Notes under the pieces: model-generated
The model's input: only the letters and a program-made list of their open reading frames with translations
The model's database searches: none
What the model was told of the DNA's origin: nothing
Made by a program: the position numbers and the translations under genes
In this document: one piece after another, positions 1-11,465 of the stretch
Numbering within the stretch: the first letter of the stretch is position 1
Layout of the letters: each line of letters opens with the position of its first letter
Source of the DNA: Cryptomeria japonica
Taxonomy: Eukaryota > Streptophyta > Pinopsida > Cupressales > Cupressaceae
Reading direction: 5' to 3'
Length of the DNA: 64,000 bases
Assembly: GCF_030272615.1 (NCBI RefSeq)
Contig: NC_081409.1
Span: 871,960,379-872,024,378 of the forward strand

Positions 1-548
1 CCTCAATAAAATGGTTTGGTAGAAAGGAAGAATAGGATTGTTATTGAGATGGCTAGAACTACATATGATGAAGAATGCTAACCTAGCTAATGTATACTAG
101 ATAGAAGCTATGCGTATTTATATTTACATTCTTAACATAGTATAGATAAGAGTAAATCATACTAAGATACTTTATTAGTTGTGGAATGGAAGACCTCCTA
201 CTATTAAATATTTTAGTTTCTTTGGGAGTAAGTGCTATATCAGAATAGATGAATCTTATCTTGGAAAGATTGACACCAAAGTAGATGAAGGAATTTTCTT
301 GGGATATGATACAAGTAGAAAGGCCTACTGATGTCATAATAAGATATTTAAAAAGATAGTGGAGAGCACAAATGTGAAAGTATGTGAAGCATACGATCAG
401 GCTACCTTTGAACACATATATGAGACTAAATTTGAGATTATTCATGTTGTTGTAGAAGAAAATACATATTTGAAAGACAACAATGAGAAAGAGACATTGA
501 AATCGAAGAGGAAGAAGAAAAACCCAAGCAAATGACTAAGATGTAAGT
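1..548 (+). pseudogene. Copia integrase fragment, duplicate of 23277-23788
   Basis: Read on the plus strand with stops, the first bases encode the end of a Copia integrase core: an NGLVERKN motif (which holds the catalytic Glu), then an EMARTT helix, followed by the post-integrase region. The segment matches 23277-23788 base for base with roughly 5 percent mismatch and a gap of about 37 bases in the right copy near 23698. It ends abruptly at 548, where sequence of the element A LTR begins. The rest of this Copia element would lie left of the window. Many in-frame stops show it is dead. Confidence 0.75.
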
Positions 549-993
549 TGATATTATTTTTATGCCCAAAGTCATTCTATATACTCTAGTCGGTTAATAC
601 TACAGAAAAGTCGAGTCGATAAACACCAAGGTCACCGGTGTCGGTTATAGAAGAAAGACAAGTCAACGAGCTGATACACATCAAGCTGTGAATCAAGACA
701 TATGCAGAATGTCTACCGAGTAAAGTTTATATGTTTACCGAGCAGCAAAGAAGGTATACCAAGTTAATGTGAACCGAGTGAAAATGTGTTACTAGATTCA
801 ATGAACCTGGACACTCATGTGAAACATGTTACATAGTTCGAGAAGATGAAATCGTTATTGCATAGGAAATAGCATTTTAAGATTTTGTATGATTTTGAGG
901 AAGAATATCTAATGAAATAATTTCTACATTTATTCATTCAATAAAACATGTTTGTATGATCGAAGCATAAACAAATCATCATCTCAGAGATCT

Positions 994-1003
994 ATATAAA
1001 TAG
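994..1003 (+). promoter_or_regulatory. TATA box in 5' LTR of element A
   Basis: TATATAAATA, about 765 bases before the LTR end, is kept as TATATAAA at 22319-22326 in the other LTR. Position and sequence fit the U3 promoter of an LTR retrotransposon. The start site itself was not mapped. Confidence 0.55.
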
Positions 1004-1314
1004 AATGATTTTAGTACATGAACATAAGGTGACATGTAAGGTTAATCAAGAAAAGAGAGATGAAGGAATGATTAAGTGAAGCATGAAGGAATAAGATTGA
1101 TAGAGATAATCATAGGTTACTGAGAAGGTTTCAGAGAACAATTTGAGGAACAGAGAATATAGAAGTGGTTAGTGAGCTGATTTATCAATTACCGAGGAAT
1201 GCTATGAGCAAGGTAATTTCATATTAAGCACATAGAGTCTGCTATAATATTTCAGATGTGAAGTTGTCGATATTTTGTAAAGATTTTGATTGAAATATTA
1301 AGTTGTAATAGAAA

Positions 1315-1560
1315 CCTTTAACAGGGTAAAAGACTCTAATAAAGTATATAAATTGTAAAGCCTTTAACCAGGTACAACATTTTGTAGAAGTGTTTGTAAA
1401 ATCCTTTAGCAAGGTAGATCTAAAGATCTTTATACTCCTAACAAGGTAAGCTATCAGAAATGGCTAAAAATGTAGCTCTAACCAAGCAATCTTTATTACT
1501 ACAGTAGTGAAGTTGTGGGTGCCATCCCCACTGTAGTTTTTCTCTCTAACCAAGAGTTTC
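1315..1560 (+). repeat. Degenerate CTTTAACCAGGTA repeats in LTR A
   Basis: About six variants of a 13-base unit (such as CTTTAACCAGGTA, CTTTAGCAAGGTA, CCTAACAAGGTA, TCTAACCAAG) are spaced about 30 to 60 bases apart. The same series is present at about 22641-22885 in the 3' LTR. It probably lies in the transcribed R/U5 part. Confidence 0.5.
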
Positions 1561-1762
1561 TGCATGACAAAAAATAATTGTGTTATGGAGTGATATTTTG
1601 ATGGATGTTATCTTTATGATTATGTTTCAGTATTTTATATCTTTGAGATCAACAATACACAGTTTGTGTTTATTAGTAAAATTGTTTTTCAAGAAAAGTT
1701 TTGAAGTACTGATTCACCCCTCCCCTCTCAGTACATTACCCTTCCAAGTAAGACCTAACAAT

Positions 1763-1775
1763 TGGTATGAGAGCT
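1763..1775 (+). other. Primer-binding site of element A
   Basis: TGGTATGAGAGCT starts two bases after the LTR end. It differs by a few bases from the TGGTATCAGAGCC of plant Copia elements, which pairs with the 3' end of initiator-Met tRNA (compare 48813-48825 in this window). Confidence 0.8.
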
Positions 1776-1822
1776 ATATTCTTGGTAAAGGGTCTAATAG
1801 CCTAAAGAGAAAGATCCTATCA

Positions 1823-3178
1823 ATGGAAGGCTATAAACAATCTCGTAGGATTGTGAATCTTCAAGAAGAATTGGATCATGCTAATCAAATGATTGCAGAT
1901 ATGCAGAGGGAAATGTAGAGATCACTGAAAGTAAGAAGAAGGTTGTCTAATGATTTACAGGACTCACAAGAGTTGGTGGAACAAATTGAGACATCATCTG
2001 AGAACAACAAATCAAAAGAATCTGAAGAAATGATTGCAGAATTGAAAGAAAAGAACAAAGCACTAAGTGAACAGCTAAAAGCAATGAGAAGGGAACATGA
2101 GTATTTTAGCACACAGATGACTGAAAATATTGATGCATTGAGAACAAGTGAAGATAATAAATGAACTATAGAAGGAGAAAAACAATAGCTAGAAGTAATG
2201 GTGACTACAAAGAATGATGAAATATCAAGGATGACTGTAATTAAACATAATCTGTCTGATCAATTGGACTATGCACATCATGAAGCTACTCAAAAGGAAA
2301 ATGAGAACCAAGCATTAAAACTTGAACTATCAAGATTGACCGATGAAATGGAAGCAGAAAAGAAGTCAAAGGAAACATTGAGGAAAATCCATGAAGCATC
2401 AAAAATGTTGGATGAGCAACTGAATATGAGAAAACCCAAAAAAAATGCAGGACTCAGTTACAAAGGAAACAACTCTATTGAGAAAGGGGTCAACACTACC
2501 AAGAAAGGAGAATCATCAAAGCAAGATGGAAACAAAGAGAACATCAAGGACAAGAAGTATACTTGCAACTACTATGGGAAACAAGGACATACTGCCAACG
2601 TTTGCCGAATCAGAAAAAGTAAGCAACCGGATGTTACTAGGTTTTATGGTTATTGTTACAATTGCAATAAGTATGGTCACACATCTAAGCAATGTAGAAC
2701 AAAGTCTATCGACAACTATCAAAAGGCAAAATACAAAGGGTTTTGCAAAAATTGCAATAGTTATGGACACAATATCGAGAAGTGTTGGTTTAAGCAGAAA
2801 AACTATATGAGGACTCCACACCAAGCAAACACTAGAAGCTACCGAACTGACACAAATCTCAATTGACAATATACTTCAGTACCATTGGATTACAATACAA
2901 GAATTTGGTGTGAATGTTGTGGAGGATATGGACATATAAGTACAAACTATATGATAAGGTTTGGAATGAACAACCAGAGATCATGGAGAAGTCCAGGAAT
3001 GGCATGTTTTCACTGTCGCAAAGTTGGACACATAGCTAAAGACTATAGAGACAAATCGAGAGGAGATACTGAGGAGATAAGAAGCAAATTGCAAAAATTT
3101 TGGAAAAAGAAGGAAAATGTGTCAACTAATGAAGGAAGCACCTTACCTACCGAGTTAGGTGCATCTACTTTGAATTAG
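1823..3178 (+). pseudogene. Element A ORF1: Gag-like protein with coiled coil and five CCHC zinc knuckles
   Basis: A single frame runs from an ATG at 1823 to a TAG at 3178 and is broken by stops near 1916, 2162, 2186 and 2864. The first 200 or so codons are rich in Glu, Lys and Leu and look like a long coiled coil. Five CCHC knuckles follow, at about 2563, 2656, 2743, 2909 and 3004. Knuckles two and three are complete (CYNCNKYGHTSKQC, CKNCNSYGHNIEKC). The other three each have one Cys changed to Tyr, a G-to-A change. CCHC knuckles are the RNA-binding part of Gag; no capsid domain is recognised, so Gag is an inference from position and knuckles. The ORF starts about 60 bases after the primer site, as a gag would. 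Confidence 0.7.
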
Positions 3179-3701
3179 TCCATAAAGGTATGGATGGACT
3201 CCATTCTCAAAGGTTAGATCTTAATAGTTCCTATGTATTCATGCACTTAAATTCAAAATCTACATAGCTAAGATGCAATAGCAAGTTCAAAAAATTTATC
3301 TAGTCTTTTGATTTACCAGGGAAGTCAGTAAAACTAGTAAGTCTATCTAGTCAGCAAAAAGATAATAAGAGAGTTAGTCGGTAAAGGGAAACCAACTGCA
3401 TTTAATGCCTATTTAACCTAACCTCATGAATCCCAATAAAGTCAAAAGGAGATATTAAAAGTATTGAGTGTGGTCATTTTTCACTTACTAGTTTTCAAAG
3501 AGCAGAGCAGAGCAAAGTGAATCTAAAGGCAATCAAACATTTTGAGAGCGAATTCAAAGTATTTAGCAAATCTAAAACCACAATTTTAGTAATTAACCGA
3601 TCAAGTCAAGTTGTGATTATTTGCAAGCATTTACTAAGTTGAAAGTGTTTTCTAGTTATTTGGAACCCTAAGTTATTTCGTAAGCAGAATTTCAGTTTGT
3701 A
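3179..3701 (+). other. Non-coding spacer between ORF1 and ORF2 of element A
   Basis: No coding frame is supported here. ORF2 appears to start at an ATG at 3702. Nothing else was recognised. Confidence 0.5.
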
Positions 3702-3850
3702 ATGGCCCCCAAAGTTTAGAAACCCATTGTAGTAGAGACCATTGAGAAGCCTACACTAAAATATACCTTACCTCCCAAAGGGGCTTCTGAACCTGATGAG
3801 AAAACTGCATTTTCTCTTATTCCAGTTAGGGTTCTATTGATAGAAGATGT
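3702..3850 (+). pseudogene. Element A ORF2, first 50 codons, split by element B
   Basis: The frame opens at ATG 3702, has a stop after five codons (TAG, probably from CAG) and is cut after base 3850 by the insertion of element B. The target site duplication (GATGT) is part of the coding sequence. If B and one GATGT copy are removed on paper, the frame passes directly into the ORF resuming at 18349, without a shift. This shows that B landed inside an existing ORF. Confidence 0.7.
3846..3850 (+). repeat. Target site duplication, left of element B (GATGT)
   Basis: GATGT directly precedes the TGTAATACCC start of the B LTR and is repeated exactly at 18344-18348 after the other LTR. A 5-base duplication is usual for LTR retrotransposon integration. 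Confidence 0.9.
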
Positions 3851-4904
3851 TGTAATACCCTAAAAATGGTCATCTAAACCATGGGCCCCTAATCTCGACA
3901 ACATCACCAAGGTCCTAACCAAAGGCAGTTAAATAAATCTTGAGCACACAATTAATTATTTAAACATCAAATGTCACATGGAAAATTAATCAATCAATAT
4001 TAATTAAATATTTAATTAATTAATTAAATCATTCCAGGTAAATTATTTTAAATAATTATCTTATTTATTTTAATTAAATATCTTTTTCATATTTAATTAA
4101 ATAAATCAATTTGTCATCAAATCAAGAAAGAGGAATTAATTTAATTTAATAAATCAATTAAGCACAAATCTTCGAAAAAGGAAATTAATCAAAAAACAAA
4201 ATTAATTGACCAAGAAAGAATTAAAAATTTGAGAAAAGAAATCAATTGGAGATAATCTTGAAAAACAAATTAAAAATTGATGAATAATCTCAAAGAAAGC
4301 AATTAAAACAATTAAATCTTAAAATTGAATGAAATGGAAAATAAATCAGTTTTTTCTGATTTTATCTTAATTTTAGTTCAATTTCCTTTAAAACTGAGAA
4401 AAGCATCCAATCACATCAATTCACCTAGATTGTGCTTCCTCTTGGAAAATTTTGACCACTCATCATCATTTGATCTTAGCCGTTGGTTTCTTTCTGAATT
4501 TTCTATAAATTCAGGCTCTCATCTCTCATTCAAAAGATCCTAGAGGCTAGATAATATATTGTTATTATGTTGTTTTTGCTCTAGACTCATTGATATATTG
4601 CATGTTAATTGTTTCATATTGATTAAATCATTTAGCTTAATATTGGGAAAATATTGTTAGATTAATATTGCATCCATCTAGCATTCATCATGCTCATATA
4701 GATTAAAATCCTTCATCTTGATGTTGTCTAGTCACTGGTATTGTTAAATAATCTGAGAGCAATCTTATACTCGCATCTTTTAGAAGGAAATGGGTCAATT
4801 TGTTATGGTTTACTATTCATTGATTATATCTTATTAACCATGCATGTAATGACTTGATTGAAGTGTTGTGTCTTACAGATACAGGTCTACTTTTTACACA
4901 CACA
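3851..4904 (+). repeat. 5' LTR of element B
   Basis: Runs from TGTAATACCC to CACACACA and matches 17293-18343. The first 500 bases are very AT-rich, with many TTAATTAAA-like stretches. A TATA-like box lies at 4504. No ORF in it is credible. Confidence 0.93.
4504..4510 (+). promoter_or_regulatory. TATA box in 5' LTR of element B
   Basis: TATAAAT in the context TTCTATAAATTCAGGCTCTC is identical in the 3' LTR (17943-17949). Its place about 400 bases before the LTR end fits a U3 promoter. Confidence 0.5.
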
Positions 4905-4908
4905 TTTT

Positions 4909-4925
4909 TGGCACGCACCATGGGG
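4909..4925 (+). other. Primer-binding site of element B
   Basis: TGGCACGCACCATGGGG begins four bases after the LTR. It resembles the TGGTGCCCACTGTGGGGCC at 53786 in element D, with changes. All tRNA primer sites start with TGG; the exact tRNA was not determined. Confidence 0.65.
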
Positions 4926-5000
4926 TAGAAAACTACTTTTTCGGCCTCAAAATCATTTTTTTAATCCCGCAGGTTTCATCTGTACAACCTCTGCTAAATA

Positions 5001-5223
5001 TCGTATGAACAGTTTCACTGCATCGTACGACATTATATTGACGCCTGTAGTTTATCATATGAAACAAGATCATATCCTTTAAATTGTCGTACAGATCAGA
5101 GTATAGACTCGTACGACATACTGATTTTCTTATAGTTTGTCATCCTACGCTGATTCCTGACTCGTACGACATACTACTTATGCTATCTTTTTGTCATTTT
5201 TTGCTGGTTTCTAACTCGTACGA
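5001..5223 (+). repeat. Leader array block 1 of element B: TCGTACGA palindromes
   Basis: The 8-base palindrome TCGTACGA occurs exactly at 5023, 5109, 5162 and 5216, often followed by CATAC. Variants that differ only by C-to-T or G-to-A in the CG steps lie at 5001 (TCGTATGA) and 5055 (TCATATGA). The block sits just after the primer site in the untranslated leader. Confidence 0.75.
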
Positions 5224-6466
5224 TAAAACTACTCTGTCATTCTATTTTATGAATATTGTTGTACAATTCTATTTTCTGATGGATAAAAAATAGATTACCT
5301 TTCAGGATTTTTTTGCTTAAATTTTGATGATGCTAACGCTGACCTTGGATTGTCTTCTGTCTGCCTGATATTTTCACAGCATAACCAATTTCTTGCAAAA
5401 TGCTTGTCAAAGAATATATCGATCAAACGTAAGCCTGTCAAAGAATGAAAACAACATGACTACTGATGCATTGTTTTTGTAGGTTGCCTTAAGAGAATCA
5501 ACCAAACATCATGTATTCTTTAAATTCATCTTTTTTAGGCACTTAAATTGCTATCTGGTTAATGAACAAATTTGTCTTTTGTGTTTTCAAAAAAATCTAA
5601 GAGGTAGGAGAGTATGCTCTTGTCTTTTATAGACAATTAGAAATCTAGACCCTTGAAGCTTTTTTCTAAGTTTTGAGATTTGTGTACCTTTAGTGGGCCT
5701 GTCATAGTGGGAAAAAGTAATCACCTTGTGAGAATGACCTAAGTGAGTACAACTGGACTTGAGCATTCCAACTCACTATAATAAATAGGTCTCTGATGAT
5801 TAAAGTCTCAGAGGATGGGATTATTTGATTTTTCTCTTTGAGATCTCTCATATCGGGCATTTTGTAGGACCTCGCAGTCTCAATCGCATTTACATGACTA
5901 CAACTTGTTTCGGTACCTTGTCGGGCTATAAGCCTCAATCATGCTTGCATGACTTCAAGGGGTAATTTCAAATGGAATTCTTGACTAAGAACTATAAGAT
6001 AGAAGCTACCCGATTCACCTCCGAAAGGTTGATAATATTTGTGCAAGAGAGATACTAACTCTCCCAAGACACTTGCCATATCGTGCCCCCATTAGCGCTT
6101 GGAGTCGTCTAATACGGCATTGAGAATCCATTGTGTGAGACTCAGTGGCCATATTCTGATTAGCTATTGGGTGTGTACCTAAGTTAGCAAGCAAAGATTT
6201 TCTTCTCTAAGCCAACTTCCATAGGGTTAGCGTGTTGTGCTTGAAATATTACATATCTTGCATGTTTTCCGTGTTTTCATCCCTAAAACTAAAAATGAAA
6301 TATTGAAACTGGAGAAAACAAATCAAACAATATCAAATAGCTCAGTGACCAACTTTGTCCATGTCACAAACTAGTCCATCCCAGAATCAGTTATACTTAG
6401 TTATCGTACTCAGCCATTGAAAAACTCAGAATTTTTAGTCTTTGCTCTGTGAACAGTTGTACGAGT
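5224..6466 (+). other. Middle of element B leader, with a block conserved in element D
   Basis: No coding frame is supported. Bases 5732-5783 (GACCTAAGTG, then ATTCCAACTCACTATAAT) match 55102-55155 in element D at the same relative place, between two motif arrays. A polypyrimidine-rich stretch and further weak matches surround it. It may act in packaging, splicing or translation of the genomic RNA, but nothing in the sequence decides which. Confidence 0.45.
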
Positions 6467-6734
6467 CTGGTAAATTGTCATCCTGCACCATATCCTATGT
6501 CATATGAGTATAGTGAATTATCATCCTCAGTCCCATATTGTGTCGTACGAAACCAAACAGTCTATCGTTTAAGCTAAATCCTATGTCGTATGAAACAGAA
6601 CCAAATAGAATCATTTGTCATCTGGGACTTACCCATTTTTTGTACGGTGCTAGGCAGTAACTCGTATGAAACAAAATTATTGTCGTCCTAAACTTGTTGA
6701 ATTGTCATATGGTCTTAGAAATTATGTCGTACGA
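6467..6734 (+). repeat. Leader array block 2 of element B: TCGTACGA palindromes
   Basis: Exact TCGTACGA copies lie at 6543 and 6727. Decayed forms lie at 6467 (TTGTACGA), 6500 (TCATATGA), 6586 and 6662 (TCGTATGA). With block 1 this makes six exact and at least six near copies within 1.75 kb. Confidence 0.7.
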
Positions 6735-7067
6735 GTCTGATTTTGCCAATCCAGAATAGTTAAACCTATCCAAAATAGTCTACAGCAAGCCTAAAATTGG
6801 TTATCATCCTCATAAGCATAAACAACCTTGATAGTGTACCTCTAGAGTTGCATTGCATGATTTTGTCGATCATTTCTCAGATAGTTCAAACGAACATTTT
6901 ATCAAACCTAAGTCAACTTGGATAACGTCTTACATAGGATAGATCATTCCTGAAACCAGACATAATCTTAAGTTACTTCTCCTAATTACTACATTAAAAT
7001 GAACTACTAGCTACAATTTGATCTTGACTTCTGCAACACATCTCACTCTTGGTCCTGTCAGTTAGAA

Positions 7068-8720
7068 ATGCCTGTTCAAACTAGAAGCTCTCACAAAAAA
7101 AGAGACAAAGAAAAAGAGACACTCTTTTCGCCCAAAGACAATTCATTCTTCAAAGAAAACCCCTTTTACAATAAATCGTCCTCGTCACAGATACCAGTTT
7201 ACGATATACCAATCTTTGGTCAGCCCTTATCTCCCACCTTGTCTAGAGAAAGGCAAGAAAGCGAAGCTAGTAAACAAAACACTCACAAAGATTTCAGTAA
7301 TCATGCCACTGACAGCAATTCATCAACTGAATCTGAGCTTCCTAAACCTCCTAAAGACAAAGTATATAGATGTCAGAATGATAAAGAATTCTGAAAAATG
7401 ATGAAGGTCATCATGGCTAGGGAAAAAGAAGACTATTTCCTAGAATTAGCAAAACAAGGTGCGAAACTCCCTACTGGTTATAATGTGGAGGCCCTCGTTG
7501 TTAAAGAGGAAGAGACACAATGGGAAAAAATGAGCAAACAAATGCAAGCATTACAAACTGCAGTCACAAGAATAGAAAACAAAGATAAAATGCCAAAACA
7601 ATATTCTTTGGACACAATATGCCCATTCCCATTTGACAAAAACCTTTACATGTCTCCATTTCCTTCACGAGTTGAGATCCCAAAATTTGACAAGTATGAT
7701 GGTACCTCAGATCCTCAAGATCATGTCAGAGAGTTTTGTGCCACTTGTATGGAGTTTATGCATGATCAAACGTACCTCATGCGCCTTTTCCCAAGAAGTC
7801 TAGGGGGTCAAGCAATGGAATGGTTTGCAAGCTTACCTAAAGGAATAAAAATGTTTGAAGAACTAATCCAACTATTTTTACAACAATACTCATACAACAT
7901 TTGTCACCCAGTCACTATGATAGAGCTTTACACTACCATACAAAAGACATGAGAACCCTTTCTCACTTTCCTCCAACAATGGAGAAAGATGTTCTCTAGA
8001 TATTCATGGACTATCCTAGATCTTGAGAAAATGGATATCTTCATCAACAACTTATTCCTTGAATTGAAATACAGTGTCTAGATGCAAGTACACCCTTCAT
8101 TCAACAAAATGGTAGATAATGCTCTCAGAATGGAAGACGTGCTTATCAAAAAGTGAGATATATCACTTTGGAAAGAAACATCAGTAGGTTCTAACTCTAA
8201 AGAAAAGAGTAAATAGTGGAAATATGGCAAAGACAGCAACAATAATGTCATTAGTGATGGAGTGGTAGATATTGTCCAAGCAAAAACAAAATCCACAATA
8301 TTTAACTTGGCCAGTGGCACACAAGCACTCAAGGCAGCTGAAACTACAACAGAGAATCTCCCAAAGAAAACAAGAGAGTGGTTTGAAGACAAACCTTCGA
8401 TCTCAAAGCCTAAGCATGAGTTTACTCCTCTAGATGAGTCATATGAATTGGCTTTTAAAACTTTATTGGCAAATAATCTGATAACATTGCCAGACAATTC
8501 TAGGCCATATGACCCAGAAATTAGACCCAAATGGTGGAGAGAAAATGAGTACTGGGACTACCATCGGAACAAGGGACATAACATAAACCACTGTATGAAA
8601 CTCTGACATGAAATCCAAGATCTCATTGATGCAGGAAAGATCATTGTTGTAAATCATGCAACTAATGCTGATCATAAGGCCTTTAAAGATCCCTTACCCA
8701 CTTATGAACAAGGAGATTCC
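7068..8720 (+). pseudogene. Element B Gag
   Basis: Starts at ATG 7068 (MPVQTRS), an opening also seen in D (MPITCS at 57023). It runs in one frame with stops at 7392, 7950 and several later points. A Retrotrans_gag-type capsid region lies at about 7660-8070: FDKYDG, VREFC, LMRLFPRSLGG and EWFASLP in order. Near 8545 a degenerate knuckle (YHRNKGHNINHC) remains with its first Cys lost. Gag forms the particle and packages the RNA. The same frame continues into protease, as in single-ORF plant gypsy elements. Confidence 0.85.
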
Positions 8721-9104
8721 TCAAAATCCAAGGGAGGAGCTAGAGTCAATTATACTTACACTAACAATGATAATGTGATCAACATGATTGAATCTGTTCA
8801 ACCTAAATATTGCAATGTGATCATAGTCCAGGATCATCAAAGTAAAACACCGATTGCTAATGTCATGACTCGCGCTCAAAGGAAGATTTCTCTCCCAGGA
8901 GCTAGTCCCCCAACTTTTGATCAAACAAAACTGCCAAATAGACAAATAGACACAATCATGGCTAAATCGAAACAACTAGCTACATCATCTTCCCTTGGTT
9001 ATAGTATTGTCAAACAATTGAATAGAACCAATGCTCAAATATCCATTTTAGAACTGCTTAAGATCTCTTTTGCTCATAAAGAGGTCCTAGACAAGGCTCT
9101 ACTT

Positions 9105-9635
9105 ACTACCAGTGTCCCTAAAGATTTAGACGTAGATCAGTTTCAATCTATGGTGGGTCACCTGACCTCACCCCATTATCTCACATTAGCTGAAGAAGAT
9201 GATAATTCATTGAGTCATCCACATAACTAGCCATTGCACATTGAAGCCATGATCCATAAACACCATGTTAAATGTGTTTTGATAGATGGAGGCACTGGGT
9301 TGAATATTTGTACTTATGGTCTATTAACACAGCTGGGATTATCTAAAAATGTTATTGATCCAACAAAGAAGATAACAATCAAGGCTTATGATGAAGAGGA
9401 AAGAACTTCTAAGGGACTGGTATCATTGCCAATCAGAGTAGGACCTATGGAGAGAGATGTCATTTTTCAAGTCCTGGATCTTCATCTTTCATACAACATC
9501 TTACTGGGTAGGCCATGGATTCATGAAATGAAAGCAGTACCATCTACGTATCTTCAATGCCTAAAATTTCCCTATAATGGAGTTGAAGTCAGTATTCCTG
9601 CCAATACAAGTTATACCCGCAATACATTAACATAG
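9105..9635 (+). pseudogene. Element B aspartic protease
   Basis: Retropepsin-like domain in the gag frame. The active site reads VLIDGGTGLN, with the catalytic Asp in a D-G-G form where D-S/T-G is usual. Hydrophobic strands and a YNILLGRPW motif follow, which is the conserved end of these proteases. The protease would cleave the polyprotein. A stop at 9228-9230 and another at 9635 break it. Element D carries a close relative at 58520-58935. Confidence 0.8.
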
Positions 9636-11465
9636 GGTGCTGATACTTTTGTTCCTAATAACCGAGTAGCTTCTATAGCTAAAAGTTTGGAATCTTTGCT
9701 AAAAGATTTGGAAAAGAAACTGAGAATCACAAACACCGCCATGGATGATTACAAGATAGAGCCTATACTCTCACTGATGTCTCTTCCTCCATCACCAAGA
9801 CAGTTGAGAAAACCATCAGAGGGTATGAGGCCATAAACTTCAACTCCAAAAGTCATTTATGATGGCACCTTTATACAGTCCTCTACTTCTCTTGCAGGTG
9901 AAATAGAAGGGGATGATGTCCTTAAATCACTCTTCAAAGAAGACAGTGCAGATAAAGAAATACGACATTGTGAGATTTCTCCAACACAATATGGTCCAGG
10001 CTATAAGATGGTTCAACACATGGGATATTCAGGTACTGGTCCTCTTGGCAAATGTCAAAAAGGTATTGTTGAACCTGTTCAGTTACAAACTAAGTCAACC
10101 AATGATAAAGCTAGACTGGGATATGATCCAAGAAATTCATCATATTAGAAGCACATGTCTCACCATCAACGTAAATGGAAGAAAAGGGTACTACCTTTAA
10201 CATCACAAGAAATTGATACCCAACAAACTCAGGAGGAATGTGATGGTGAACAAAAAGAATTGCCCACCTAGGGAGAGGAAACAGATGGTAATCAAGTTCT
10301 AGTTATATCGGCTATGATAACACATGAAGTAGATGCCCCAAAAGATATGGGAGACAAAATATAAAAAATCAAAGAATTGTTTGCACCACTGAACATTCCG
10401 GTCACATATACTGGTAGACAAGAAGTAGATGACTCAGAAACTGATTTAGATGAGTATGAATGGGGTCCAGATCACATCTTAGATACATCTACTATAGAAA
10501 TGCTTGAAGAACTTAGGGATACCACAGATGATGCACAAGAGCTGATATGCCTAAGAATGCAAAAGGAAATAGAAGAAATCAGATTAAAATGACAAGAAGA
10601 CTATGACCGACAGCTGAAGAAAGAAAGGACACAAGCAAGTCCTTCACCTACCAATCCTCCTAATGAGATAGGACAAATCAAGTACGGAACCACACAAGAA
10701 GAACTGGAAGCTAGAGTAAGAGAACTAGTCATCAGTCCAGAAGAAGCTGAATGGAATAGATGATAGGGATTAATAGAACTGTCAAAGTCATGTCTACAAG
10801 TGTGTTAAATGCAAGCAATCAATGAACCAAATCACAAAGGAACTTGTAGCATCAAGGATGTGGGTGTTGATACTATATATGCCTTCACTAAACCACTTGA
10901 AGATGAGTCAACAACTTCATCCTATGACTCTGATGACTCAGATAGGAGGTCTATTTATGACAACAACTATTCAACAACACATTATGACTACTCTGTCATG
11001 AATGATGAGATACTGTCTACTGTTATACCATGGTATGTAGTCCATTCTGAAGTAGGTGATGATGCTAGAAGTAGGTCCGTTGAATCAGGTCCAATAAATA
11101 CTAACATGAATGACGATAATCATGTCGTAACTCTTCCTGGTCTCGAGACACATACGCAAGGTAGTCTTCTAGAACTCGACTGGTCAGTCCACAACAATGA
11201 TGATAGTACCATGAACTCCCTTGAGCATGTTCCAACCTTATCCTTAATGCATCCAGAACTGATTGATTGCACCCTTTATAACCAACCCTTGAATGTACCT
11301 ACTTTTGCCAATGACTATACACTAGCCTACTATCTCAATGCAATTGAACCCATGTACTCTTCCACTAGCGAATAGAATGAAAACATGATTGAAGCGGATA
11401 TCAAGTATCTTAGTTGAAAAAACAAGAAAAATAAGAATAAAAGATCTGATGGTGAAAACCACATT
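9636..11465 (+). pseudogene. Element B protease-RT spacer with G-patch and acidic region
   Basis: Same frame as gag and protease. At about 9984-10140 a G-patch-like segment is seen: YGPGYKMVQHMGYSGTGPLG, later KARLGYD, matching the Gly pattern of nucleic-acid-binding G-patch domains. The rest is acidic and Ser-rich (for example DSETDLDEYEWG near 10435, and the 10890-11375 stretch) without a recognised fold. The G-patch and the DEYEWG-type motif recur in D (59436-59570 and about 60000), so the region was under selection in the active elements. Many stops interrupt it. Confidence 0.65.

Larger units (their letters stand above)
549..1760 (+). repeat. 5' LTR of element A (first bases missing)
   Basis: Base 548 aligns with base 21874 of the 3' LTR, so the terminal TGTTGCTATT and a few more bases are missing. 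The end, CCTAACA, is followed at once by the primer-binding site. The LTR holds a TATA box, four ACCGAG motifs (715, 737, 773, 1191) and a run of degenerate CTTTAACCAGGTA repeats toward its end. No ORF of note lies in it. Confidence 0.85.

Noticed and set aside
83-445. Minus-strand frame of 120 codons
   Set aside because: It lies opposite the Copia integrase fragment and is a shadow frame with no family resemblance.
8078-8530. Minus-strand frame of 150 codons
   Set aside because: Antisense to Gag of element B; composition follows the plus-strand codons.
9913-10200. Plus-strand frame of 95 codons
   Set aside because: Runs in another frame over the G-patch region; the polyprotein frame explains the conservation with element D.
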